DNA of 42,476 nt from Bacteroidota bacterium (GTDB taxonomy: Bacteria > Bacteroidota > Bacteroidia > Bacteroidales > FEN-979). The stretch covers positions 1 to 42,476 of the forward strand of contig VGGL01000013.1 in NCBI GenBank assembly GCA_016868575.1, given 5' to 3'. Both the position numbers and the translations under genes were made by a program. The first letter of the stretch is position 1, and each line of letters opens with the position of its first letter. The notes under the pieces were generated by a model that had not been told where the DNA came from, did not search any database, and worked only from the letters and a program-made list of their open reading frames with translations. This document shows, one piece after another, positions 1 to 6,544 of this stretch.

Positions 1-1002
1 GACCCGGATAATCCGGTTTGTGAAGGCGATACGGTAACATATACCGCCACAGCCATCAACGGCGGCACCAATCCAACCTATGCCTGGTATCTCAACGGCA
101 ATCCTGTAGGAACAAATAATCCTGTCTATTCCAATATCCCGGTGGATGGGGACCAGGTATACTGTGTGATCACTTCGGATATTACCTGTGCTACCAATAA
201 CCCGGCCACTTCCAACACCATCACAATCAGCACCACCCAACCTGTTCTGCCGACAGTGACGGTCACCAGTGACCACCCGGCGATTTGCAGCGGGGTAGAG
301 ATCACTTTCACAGCAATCCCGGCCAATGAAGGGTTAACCCCCATCTACGAATGGTTTGTCGATGGCGTGTCTGTTCAGCAGGGTACCAATCCGGTGTATG
401 TTTCTGATCTCCTTGAACCCAACCGGACCGTCACCTGTACACTCACCTCTTCGCTCTATTGCCTATCAGCCAACCCGGTTACTTCTCCACCTTATATTAT
501 CCAGTTAGCACCCGCTCCCGTAGTAAATCTATCGAATGACCCCTACCTATGCGCCGGTGTACCGGTTCAACTTGACGCAGGGCCATACTTTACATCTTAT
601 CTGTGGCAGGATGGCAGTACCGACCGGTACTTGACTGCCCGTGATGAAGGGGTTTACTGGGTTCAGGTTACCGATACCCTGGGCTGCGAGGGAAGTGACA
701 CGGTAGCCATGATCCCCTGCTCACTGCAGATCTTTATTCCCAATGCCTTTACCCCCAATGAGGACGGACTGAATGACGTGTTCAGAGCCGTCGGGGATTT
801 TGAAGATGTCACCCTCTTCTCCCTCACCATTTTTAACCGATGGGGAGAGATGGTCTTCAGTACCAACAGTTATGACCAGGGGTGGGATGGCAAATTCCAG
901 GGAAAGCCCTGCGATGCTGGTGTTTATGCCTGGGAACTGACCTATCGCCTCAACCTGGAAAAAGCAATCACTGAAAAAGGAATGGTGACTTTACTCCGGT
1001 AA
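1..1002 (+). CDS. Partial cell-surface adhesin with type B T9SS sorting domain (3' end)
   Basis: The reading frame is open from the first base, so the true start lies before the window; 333 codons are visible. Residues ~1-165 contain Ig/PKD-like repeats with recurring elements such as NPxYxW and GTNPVY, typical of long, threonine-rich Bacteroidota surface proteins. A SprB-like module with VNLSND, LDAG and YLWQDGS follows. The last ~90 residues match the gliding-motility-associated C-terminal domain (CHU_C type): IPNAFTPNEDGLNDVF, then FNRWGEMVF and GVYAWELTY. This domain is known to direct export across the outer membrane by the type IX system and surface attachment. The protein is therefore probably a large surface adhesin. 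It converges with the response regulator gene, leaving 11 bases between their ends. Ligand and full length cannot be seen. Confidence 0.9.
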   Translation, partial: DPDNPVCEGDTVTYTATAINGGTNPTYAWYLNGNPVGTNNPVYSNIPVDGDQVYCVITSDITCATNNPATSNTITISTTQPVLPTVTVTSDHPAICSGVEITFTAIPANEGLTPIYEWFVDGVSVQQGTNPVYVSDLLEPNRTVTCTLTSSLYCLSANPVTSPPYIIQLAPAPVVNLSNDPYLCAGVPVQLDAGPYFTSYLWQDGSTDRYLTARDEGVYWVQVTDTLGCEGSDTVAMIPCSLQIFIPNAFTPNEDGLNDVFRAVGDFEDVTLFSLTIFNRWGEMVFSTNSYDQGWDGKFQGKPCDAGVYAWELTYRLNLEKAITEKGMVTLLR

Positions 1003-1013
1003 GTTCAGCATGA

Positions 1014-2174
1014 TCAGATGATGGGGTTCACATATTGGCTGATGTCTTGTTCGTCAATTTGGCGATCGCACAGGATGATCAGCCTTTCAACCACATTCCT
1101 GAGTTCGCGGATATTGCCCGTCCACTTGAATTGCTGCATTTCACGGAGGGCTTTGTCCGAGATCGCGGGAACAGGTTTTCCCTGCTCTTCTGCTATTTCT
1201 TTCAGGAAATGATGGACCAGTGCAGGGATGTCTTCAAGCCTTTCCCTCAGTGGAGGCACCTGAATGATGATCACACTCAGCCGGTGAAACAGGTCCTCAC
1301 GAAATGATTTCCGTTCAATTTCCAGTTTGAGATCCTTGTTGGTGGCTGCGATCACCCTGACATCCACCACAATATCCTTTTCGCCGCCCACCCGCATGAT
1401 CTTCTTCTCCTGTAAAGCTCTCAACACTTTGGCCTGCGCACTTAAACTCATATCTCCGATCTCATCCAGGAACAAGGTTCCGCCGCTGGCTATCTCAAAA
1501 TCCCCCCTATGCTGTTTGATCGCTGATGTAAAGCTCCCTTTCTCATGTCCGAAAAGATAACTTTCGATGAGTTCTGAAGGAATTGCTGCGCAGTTGACTT
1601 CAACGAAAGGACCCTTAGCCCTTGCGCTCCGGGCATGGATCTGCCGTGCCACCAGTTCCTTTCCGGTTCCGTTTTCTCCGGTGATCAAAATACGTGCATC
1701 CGATGCGGCCACCTTGTCGATGAGCTCCTTCACCTTTACGATGGCAGTCGAATTCCCGACGATTTCCCACCGTTTTTCGATCCGGTCCCGTAAGGTTTTG
1801 GTTTCAGCCAGGAGGTAATTCTTATCGAGTGCATTGCGCAATGTGACCAGCAACCGGTTCAGGTCGATCGGCTTGGCGATGTAATCAAAGGCACCCTGCT
1901 TGATGGCTTCAACGGCAGTATCAATGGTGCCGTGGCCGGATATCATCACCACCGGGGTATCGGTCATCCCCATGATCTTGTCCAGCACCTCCAGGCCATC
2001 CATTTTAGGCATTTTAATATCACAGAGAATGGCATCAAACTTGGCAGAAGTCAGCTTTTTCAGCGCCTCCACACCATCCTGGGCCTCGTCCACTTCATAT
2101 TTTTCGTATTCCAAAATCTCCCGGAGGGTAGCCCGGATACTTTTTTCATCGTCGATGACCAGGATTCGAGACAT
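1014..2174 (-). CDS. NtrC-type response regulator, AAA+ sigma-54 activator without DNA-binding domain
   Basis: 386 residues from the ATG at 2174. An earlier in-frame ATG at 2222 is unlikely because an exact -7 box lies at 2194-2201, between the two. Residues 1-120 form a receiver domain with acidic pair D8/D9 and phospho-acceptor D52 in CDIKMPKMDG. Residues ~135-370 form an AAA+ domain with Walker A GENGTGKE and Walker B GGTLFLDEIGD. The sigma-54-contacting GAFTGA loop reads GSFTSA. The protein stops soon after the AAA+ lid (NIRELRNVVERL), so the usual C-terminal Fis-type helix-turn-helix is missing. From memory, similar short regulators are common in Bacteroidota, so this is probably lineage-typical and not a truncation. 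No histidine kinase is adjacent. It is expected to activate sigma-54 promoters from solution or through a partner; the signal is unknown. Confidence 0.9.
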   Translation of the reverse strand: MSRILVIDDEKSIRATLREILEYEKYEVDEAQDGVEALKKLTSAKFDAILCDIKMPKMDGLEVLDKIMGMTDTPVVMISGHGTIDTAVEAIKQGAFDYIAKPIDLNRLLVTLRNALDKNYLLAETKTLRDRIEKRWEIVGNSTAIVKVKELIDKVAASDARILITGENGTGKELVARQIHARSARAKGPFVEVNCAAIPSELIESYLFGHEKGSFTSAIKQHRGDFEIASGGTLFLDEIGDMSLSAQAKVLRALQEKKIMRVGGEKDIVVDVRVIAATNKDLKLEIERKSFREDLFHRLSVIIIQVPPLRERLEDIPALVHHFLKEIAEEQGKPVPAISDKALREMQQFKWTGNIRELRNVVERLIILCDRQIDEQDISQYVNPII

Positions 2175-2193
2175 GGCAATTAAATTTCTCATC

Positions 2194-2201
2194 CAAAGGT
2201 A
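2194..2201 (-). promoter_or_regulatory. -7 box TACCTTTG of the response regulator gene
   Basis: Exact match to the Bacteroidota primary-sigma -7 consensus TAnnTTTG on the minus strand. It places transcription start near 2188 and gives a leader of about 14 bases to the ATG at 2174. No clear TTG -33 element at the usual spacing. Confidence 0.65.
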
Positions 2202-2255
2202 TATAAAAGCCGTATATCTCATTGTCCGGTGTCAACCAAGACACTCCAGGATGTC

Positions 2256-2263
2256 TATCTTTG
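2256..2263 (+). promoter_or_regulatory. -7 box TATCTTTG of the FG-GAP protein gene
   Basis: Exact TAnnTTTG match. Transcription would start near 2269, which excludes the in-frame starts at 2229 and 2265 and supports the ATG at 2289. It is divergent from the response regulator promoter, with 54 bases between the two -7 boxes. Confidence 0.65.
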
Positions 2264-2288
2264 TATGGATATTCAACGAATGGGCGTG

Positions 2289-4535
2289 ATGAATTCGCAG
2301 TTTATCAGACAATCGATTTGGCATTTGCTGAACCTGATAGCAATCATTTTATCAGCAGGAATCCTGCATGGCCAAACCATTTCAACCGGTGATGATTACC
2401 TGAAATACCCCTGGGCCGGTGGGATGAATAGTTGTCAGTTTGCCATGATTGACATGGATCTTGACGGCAACAAAGACCCGCTCGTTTTCGACCGTCATGG
2501 AAACCGGCTTCTACCTTTTGTTTATCTTCCAGACCAGGGTGATTATCGCTTCCGGCCTGATCTTTTCAGGTATTTTCCGGAAATGCATGATTGGATGGTC
2601 TTAAAAGACTATAATTATGATGGAAGGGAAGATATTTTCACCTATGAGAATGGCGGGATCCGCGTGTTCAGGAATATTTCGGAAGAGCATCTCCGGTTCG
2701 AGCTTGTAACCAACCAGTTGCAGTCGTACTATTTTTCCGGATATGTCAATCTTTTTCTGACCTCTGTGGATTATCCGGCCATAGAAGATGTGGATTTAGA
2801 TGGCGATCTTGACATTTTAACCTTTTTTGGTCTGGGATCTTATGTGCAGTACCACAAGAATCTGTCGATGGAAAAGTATGGTCATGCCGACAGTCTGGAC
2901 TATCGGCTTGAAGAACAATGCTGGGGAGGGTTTAAGGAGAGCGAATCCTCGAATATCCTGGAGTTGAATGTCATCTGTCCGTACAAAGAACCGGCGCCTT
3001 TTGCGATGACACCGGGTGACCGGCATACCGGATCAACCCTGTTAATCACCCATTTGAACGGGGATCAGCTGCCGGATCTGATCCTGGGAGATGTGGGCTA
3101 TCCCGGACTGATTTCCCTGATCAATGGCGGAACATCGGATACGGCCAGGATGATCAGTCAGGATACCTTATTCCCCGGACTACCTGACCCGGTGCGGCTG
3201 TTTTCTTTCCCTGCAGCATTTCTCCAGGATGCCAACCATGACGGACAGGATGAGTTGATCATTTCCCCTTTTGATCCGCAACTGGCAGTAGCTGAAAACA
3301 CCCGGTCGGTATGGTTATATAATAATATAGGTACAAACGGTTCGCCTGTGTTTTCTCTCCAAACCAAATCCTTTTTACAGGAAGAAATGCTCGACTTTGG
3401 AAGTTCTTCACGGCCGGTTCTTGCTGACGTTGACGGGGATGGTTTATTGGATCTCCTCGTAGGCAATGAGGGATATTATGATTCCAGTTATTATGCCCTG
3501 GGATTGCTGCACACGGTGTATCACTCATCCATTGCCTATTATCGCAATACCGGAAGCGCAAACTCGCCGCTCTTTTCTTTTATTACCAATGACCTCGGGG
3601 ACCTGTCAAAATATGGGTTGAAAGGCCTTTCACCGACGCAAGCTGATCTGAATGGGGATGCTATCCCGGATCTTTTGCCGGGACAGGAAGATGGGTCGCT
3701 TATCTACCTGGAGCGGATCCCATCATCGGCACTACTCCCCGAATATCAGATTCCGGTATTTCAGTATCAGCAGATTGATGTCGGGCTGTCAAGCGCTCCC
3801 CAGCTTTTTGATCTTGACCGGGATGGGTTGAGCGATCTGGTCATTGGGGAACGAGGTGGCAACCTGAACTATTACAGGAATTCAGGTACTGCTGAAAACC
3901 CGGTTTTTACTTTTGTCACCGACAGCCTTGGCAAAGTCAATGTCACTGACTACTCCCTTTCCTGGGACGGATTCAGTGTTCCCTGCTTTTTCCGGTTGTT
4001 ATCCGGAGAGACCCGTCTGTTGGCAGGCTCCGAGCAAGGCAAGGTCTTTCATTTCAAGGATATTGACAGCCATCTGCAGGAAGCCTTTACGGAGGTCCAG
4101 GACTTGAAAGAACTTCTGGATACGACCCTTTATAAACCATTGACTGGATGGCGGAGCGCACCTGCCATCGCCAATCTGGATGCTGACTCAAAGATGGAAC
4201 TGATTGCCGGTAATTATTCGGGAGGGCTTTTCTTTTACTCAGCTTCTGCCTCGCCGCCCGTTTTACCTTATATTCATGAGATACCCAGTTCAACATTGAC
4301 GGTCAGCCTGTTTCCCAATCCTTGCCGGTCGGTATTTCAAATAACGTTTCCACAACTCCTTTCAGGCAGCATCAGGTGCTATTCTATTGCCGGGAACATG
4401 ATTTACAGCAAGGATTTCCGGGACTTACAGCACATAACCGTGTCAACTTCGGATTGGCCTTCCGGCCTTATCATTTGCCAGGTGATCATACCCGATAAAA
4501 TCATCCGGGTTGAAAAACTGATGCATCTCGAATAA
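2289..4535 (+). CDS. Secreted FG-GAP/VCBS repeat protein with type A T9SS sorting domain
   Basis: 748 residues from the ATG at 2289, chosen because the next residues form a signal peptide (hydrophobic LLNLIAIILSAGIL before HGQT) and because the -7 box lies just upstream. At least eight FG-GAP/VCBS-type repeats with calcium-loop signatures follow, for example DMDLDGNKD, DVDLDGDLD, DVDGDGLLD, DLNGDAIPD and DLDRDGLSD, often followed by YYRNTG or YYRNSG. This pattern predicts a beta-propeller. The last ~75 residues (LFPNP motif, then SGLIICQVI) resemble a type A T9SS C-terminal domain, so the mature protein is probably exported to the surface or released. No enzymatic domain is visible. It probably acts in adhesion or binding; the ligand is unknown. 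Transcribed alone, ahead of the dcw cluster. Confidence 0.88.
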   Translation: MNSQFIRQSIWHLLNLIAIILSAGILHGQTISTGDDYLKYPWAGGMNSCQFAMIDMDLDGNKDPLVFDRHGNRLLPFVYLPDQGDYRFRPDLFRYFPEMHDWMVLKDYNYDGREDIFTYENGGIRVFRNISEEHLRFELVTNQLQSYYFSGYVNLFLTSVDYPAIEDVDLDGDLDILTFFGLGSYVQYHKNLSMEKYGHADSLDYRLEEQCWGGFKESESSNILELNVICPYKEPAPFAMTPGDRHTGSTLLITHLNGDQLPDLILGDVGYPGLISLINGGTSDTARMISQDTLFPGLPDPVRLFSFPAAFLQDANHDGQDELIISPFDPQLAVAENTRSVWLYNNIGTNGSPVFSLQTKSFLQEEMLDFGSSSRPVLADVDGDGLLDLLVGNEGYYDSSYYALGLLHTVYHSSIAYYRNTGSANSPLFSFITNDLGDLSKYGLKGLSPTQADLNGDAIPDLLPGQEDGSLIYLERIPSSALLPEYQIPVFQYQQIDVGLSSAPQLFDLDRDGLSDLVIGERGGNLNYYRNSGTAENPVFTFVTDSLGKVNVTDYSLSWDGFSVPCFFRLLSGETRLLAGSEQGKVFHFKDIDSHLQEAFTEVQDLKELLDTTLYKPLTGWRSAPAIANLDADSKMELIAGNYSGGLFFYSASASPPVLPYIHEIPSSTLTVSLFPNPCRSVFQITFPQLLSGSIRCYSIAGNMIYSKDFRDLQHITVSTSDWPSGLIICQVIIPDKIIRVEKLMHLE

Positions 4536-4540
4536 AAAAT

Positions 4541-4555
4541 TCCCACTGCATCCCA
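4541..4555 (-). promoter_or_regulatory. Distal pair of TGGGA boxes, candidate second MraZ site
   Basis: On the minus strand two perfect TGGGA boxes occupy 4551-4555 and 4541-4545, with starts exactly 10 bases apart. This is the spacing and box sequence of known MraZ operators (TGGGN, 5-base gap). They lie 6 bases after the stop of the preceding gene and 8 bases before the -7 box at 4564. Orientation is opposite to the proximal array. Only two boxes are present where characterised sites have three or more, so function is an inference. Confidence 0.4.
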
Positions 4556-4563
4556 TTTTTTCT

Positions 4564-4571
4564 TATCTTTG
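4564..4571 (+). promoter_or_regulatory. -7 box TATCTTTG, candidate distal promoter of the dcw cluster
   Basis: Exact TAnnTTTG match 158 bases before mraZ. It would give a long leader of about 150 bases that contains the proximal MraZ boxes. No TTG element is clear at -33; that region is occupied by the distal TGGGA pair. Confidence 0.5.
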
Positions 4572-4661
4572 TCATCTTATTGTTTTTCTGACTTTTATAT
4601 ATTTATGTATTCTACATATTAAGAAAATATCAAGAAAGTTATCAACAGTTTTTAAAAAAAG

Positions 4662-4686
4662 TGGTATCCGATGGAAAAAAATGGGA
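4662..4686 (+). promoter_or_regulatory. MraZ operator: three TGG boxes at 10-base spacing
   Basis: TGGTA (4662), TGGAA (4672) and TGGGA (4682) start exactly 10 bases apart. MraZ is known in E. coli to bind tandem TGGGN boxes separated by 5 bases before its own gene. The array ends 9 bases before a near-consensus -7 element at 4696-4703, so MraZ bound here would block initiation. This points to autoregulation of mraZ and the cluster. Confidence 0.72.
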
Positions 4687-4695
4687 ATTTATATT

Positions 4696-4703
4696 TATCT
4701 TTA
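4696..4703 (+). promoter_or_regulatory. Candidate proximal mraZ -7 box TATCTTTA
   Basis: One base off TAnnTTTG (final A for G), 26 bases before the mraZ start and immediately downstream of the MraZ box array. Position and spacing support it more than sequence does. Confidence 0.45.
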
Positions 4704-4729
4704 CCGACAAATTTTAATAACCGTTCCGG

Positions 4730-5200
4730 ATGGCAAGTTTTACAGGTGAGTTTGAGGTGACCATGGATGAGAAGGGGCGTATCCAGTTGCCCGTTATGCT
4801 GCGGAAACAGATACCGGCTGATTCCCTGGACACTTTCATGATCAACATGGGTTTTGAGGGATGTCTGAATCTCTTCCCGTATTATGAGTGGAAAAAAGAG
4901 AAGGAGGTGTTGGATCAGAAGAGTCTTTATGATGATGAAGCCAGGGCATTTGCGCGGTTCTTCAATTTCCGGTCTGCGATCCTGAAGATGGATGGTCAAT
5001 ATCGGTTATTGCTGCCCAAGCCGCTGTTGGAGGAAGCCGGGATCAGGAAGGACATTGTGCTCTCCGCTTTCGGGAACAGGATAGAAGTATGGGCTGCTGA
5101 AAAGTACAGGGATGCAGCCGTGTTAACCAATGAACGGTATGCCGAACTCGCCAAAAAGGTGATGGTGAAGAATCAACCTGAGCAAGTAAAAGAAGATTGA
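4730..5200 (+). CDS. mraZ: Transcriptional regulator MraZ
   Basis: 156 residues, the usual size. Two tandem SpoVT/AbrB-like DNA-binding halves are visible: residues ~5-60 (GEFEVTMDEKGRIQLP) and ~75-130 (FRSAILKMDGQYRLLLP), both with the swapped-hairpin pattern of a beta strand, D/E-x-x-G/Q-R and a proline. Members of the family form octameric rings and repress the dcw operon through tandem TGGGN boxes; such boxes lie at 4662-4686. It is the first gene of the cluster and its stop overlaps the rsmH start as TGATG, so the two are translationally coupled. No Shine-Dalgarno sequence precedes it, as is common in this phylum. Confidence 0.95.
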   Translation: MASFTGEFEVTMDEKGRIQLPVMLRKQIPADSLDTFMINMGFEGCLNLFPYYEWKKEKEVLDQKSLYDDEARAFARFFNFRSAILKMDGQYRLLLPKPLLEEAGIRKDIVLSAFGNRIEVWAAEKYRDAAVLTNERYAELAKKVMVKNQPEQVKED

Positions 5201-6093
5201 TGTATCATATACCGGTCTTACTGGATGCCTGTCTGGAAGGATTAAACATCCGCCCCGACGGCATCTACGTAGACCTGACGATGGGTGGGGCGGGGCATTC
5301 AAAAGCAATTTTTTCAAAGCTTACAACGGGTAAGCTGGTGGCCTTTGATCAGGATCCGGATGCGGCCGTGAACAAGGTTGACAACGACCGGTTCATATTC
5401 ATCAATCAGAATTTCAGGTACCTGAAAAACTATCTTCTCCTATATAATCTGATGCCAGTTGATGGAATATTAGCGGACCTGGGTGTATCAAGCCACCAGA
5501 TTGACCGGTCGACACGGGGTTTTTCAACACGTTTTGACGGGGCGCTGGATATGCGCATGGATCAACGGATGAAGGTTTCGGCAGTCCAGATCGTCAACGA
5601 ATGGAGTGAAGAAGCACTGGCAAATATCATTCATGAATTTGGAGAACTCCCTCAGGCTCACCGGATCGCGCAGAGGATCTGTGAAGAAAGGAAGATCAAC
5701 CTGATCACTACAACCCATCAACTCAGGGAGACTGTTGCGCCGCTTTTCCCGCCCCATCAGTTAAACAAGCATCTGGCAAAGCTTTTCCAGGCGATCCGGA
5801 TCACGGTTAATGATGAATTGGAGACACTGAAAGAAATGCTGGTGCGGTCGACCGAGGCATTGAAGAATGGGGGCAGGCTGGTCGTGATCTCTTACAACTC
5901 ATTGGAAGACAGGCTTGTTAAGAATTTCTTCCGGGCCGGTAACATGGAAGGAATATTAGAGAAAGATTTTTTCGGGAACATCCATGCGCCTTTGCACCCG
6001 ATCACACGGAAACCATTGATGCCTGAAGCCGGCGAACTGGCTGAAAACCCGCGTGCAAAAAGCGCCAGATTACGAATTGCAGAAAAAAAATAA
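5200..6093 (+). CDS. rsmH: 16S rRNA (cytosine1402-N4)-methyltransferase RsmH
   Basis: 297 residues from the ATG at 5200, which shares its A with the mraZ stop. A TTG one codon earlier is also open but the ATG is preferred. The N-terminus YHIPVLLDACLEGL and the SAM-binding region VDLTMGGAGHS are family signatures. Also visible are AFDQDPDA, the ADLGVSSHQID loop and the C-terminal NPRAKSARLRIAEK. The enzyme methylates N4 of C1402 in the ribosomal P site of 16S rRNA. It is the regular second gene of dcw clusters (also called mraW). Complete, nothing unusual. Confidence 0.96.
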   Translation: MYHIPVLLDACLEGLNIRPDGIYVDLTMGGAGHSKAIFSKLTTGKLVAFDQDPDAAVNKVDNDRFIFINQNFRYLKNYLLLYNLMPVDGILADLGVSSHQIDRSTRGFSTRFDGALDMRMDQRMKVSAVQIVNEWSEEALANIIHEFGELPQAHRIAQRICEERKINLITTTHQLRETVAPLFPPHQLNKHLAKLFQAIRITVNDELETLKEMLVRSTEALKNGGRLVVISYNSLEDRLVKNFFRAGNMEGILEKDFFGNIHAPLHPITRKPLMPEAGELAENPRAKSARLRIAEKK

Positions 6094-6096
6094 CCT

Positions 6097-6513
6097 ATGA
6101 ACCAGATCAGGGAAAACACTGAACAGCCGCAAGTTAAGTCAAACCAGGAAGAGGCTTCGCAGGGATCGACCTTTGGTCGGCGCTTGGCACACTTTCTGGG
6201 AGGTGAGTACCTCAGCCGTGACAGGGTAAAACGGTTTTATCCCTTTCTAATCTACCTGGCCTTTCTTTGCATCCTTTACATTTCCAACACTTACTACGCA
6301 GAAAAGACGATCCGGAAGATCAGCCGGACCAAGTCGCAGATCGATGAACTGACCGTGGAGCGGATCGCTGTGATGCAGCAGCTTCAAACATTGCAAAGGG
6401 CCTCATACCTCGCTGAAAAACTGAAAAACAGCGGGATCAGGGAAGCCACCGTGCCACCTGAAAAGCTATTCTTCGATGAATCGGAAACAGGCTTGTCGGA
6501 ACAAGCGAAGTAA
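6097..6513 (+). CDS. ftsL: FtsL-like divisome protein
   Basis: 138 residues: a polar, cytoplasmic N-terminus of about 47 residues, one transmembrane segment near residues 48-66 (FYPFLIYLAFLCILYIS), then a coiled-coil periplasmic part rich in leucine, glutamate and lysine (~68-120). This is the topology of FtsL, the small bitopic protein that joins FtsQ and FtsB and activates the FtsW-FtsI synthase. Sequence similarity to E. coli FtsL is weak. The call rests on topology, on the position between rsmH and ftsI, and on resemblance to the Bacteroidota FtsL-like family. The gene starts 3 bases after rsmH. Confidence 0.8.
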   Translation: MNQIRENTEQPQVKSNQEEASQGSTFGRRLAHFLGGEYLSRDRVKRFYPFLIYLAFLCILYISNTYYAEKTIRKISRTKSQIDELTVERIAVMQQLQTLQRASYLAEKLKNSGIREATVPPEKLFFDESETGLSEQAK

Positions 6514-6534
6514 CAATATTAATATAAGGTAATC

Positions 6535-6540
6535 GGAGGT
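6535..6540 (+). promoter_or_regulatory. Strong Shine-Dalgarno site GGAGGT before ftsI
   Basis: GGAGGT ends 4 bases before the ftsI ATG. Among the starts in this window only this one and ftsW have such a site. The leader also carries ATAAGGT, which recurs before ftsW. Confidence 0.7.
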
Positions 6541-6544
6541 TGTC

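Noticed and set aside
4639-4647. DnaA-box-like TTATCAACA before mraZ
   Set aside because: One mismatch to TTATCCACA, single copy, and AT-rich background make chance likely; no dnaA, dnaN or other origin features nearby.
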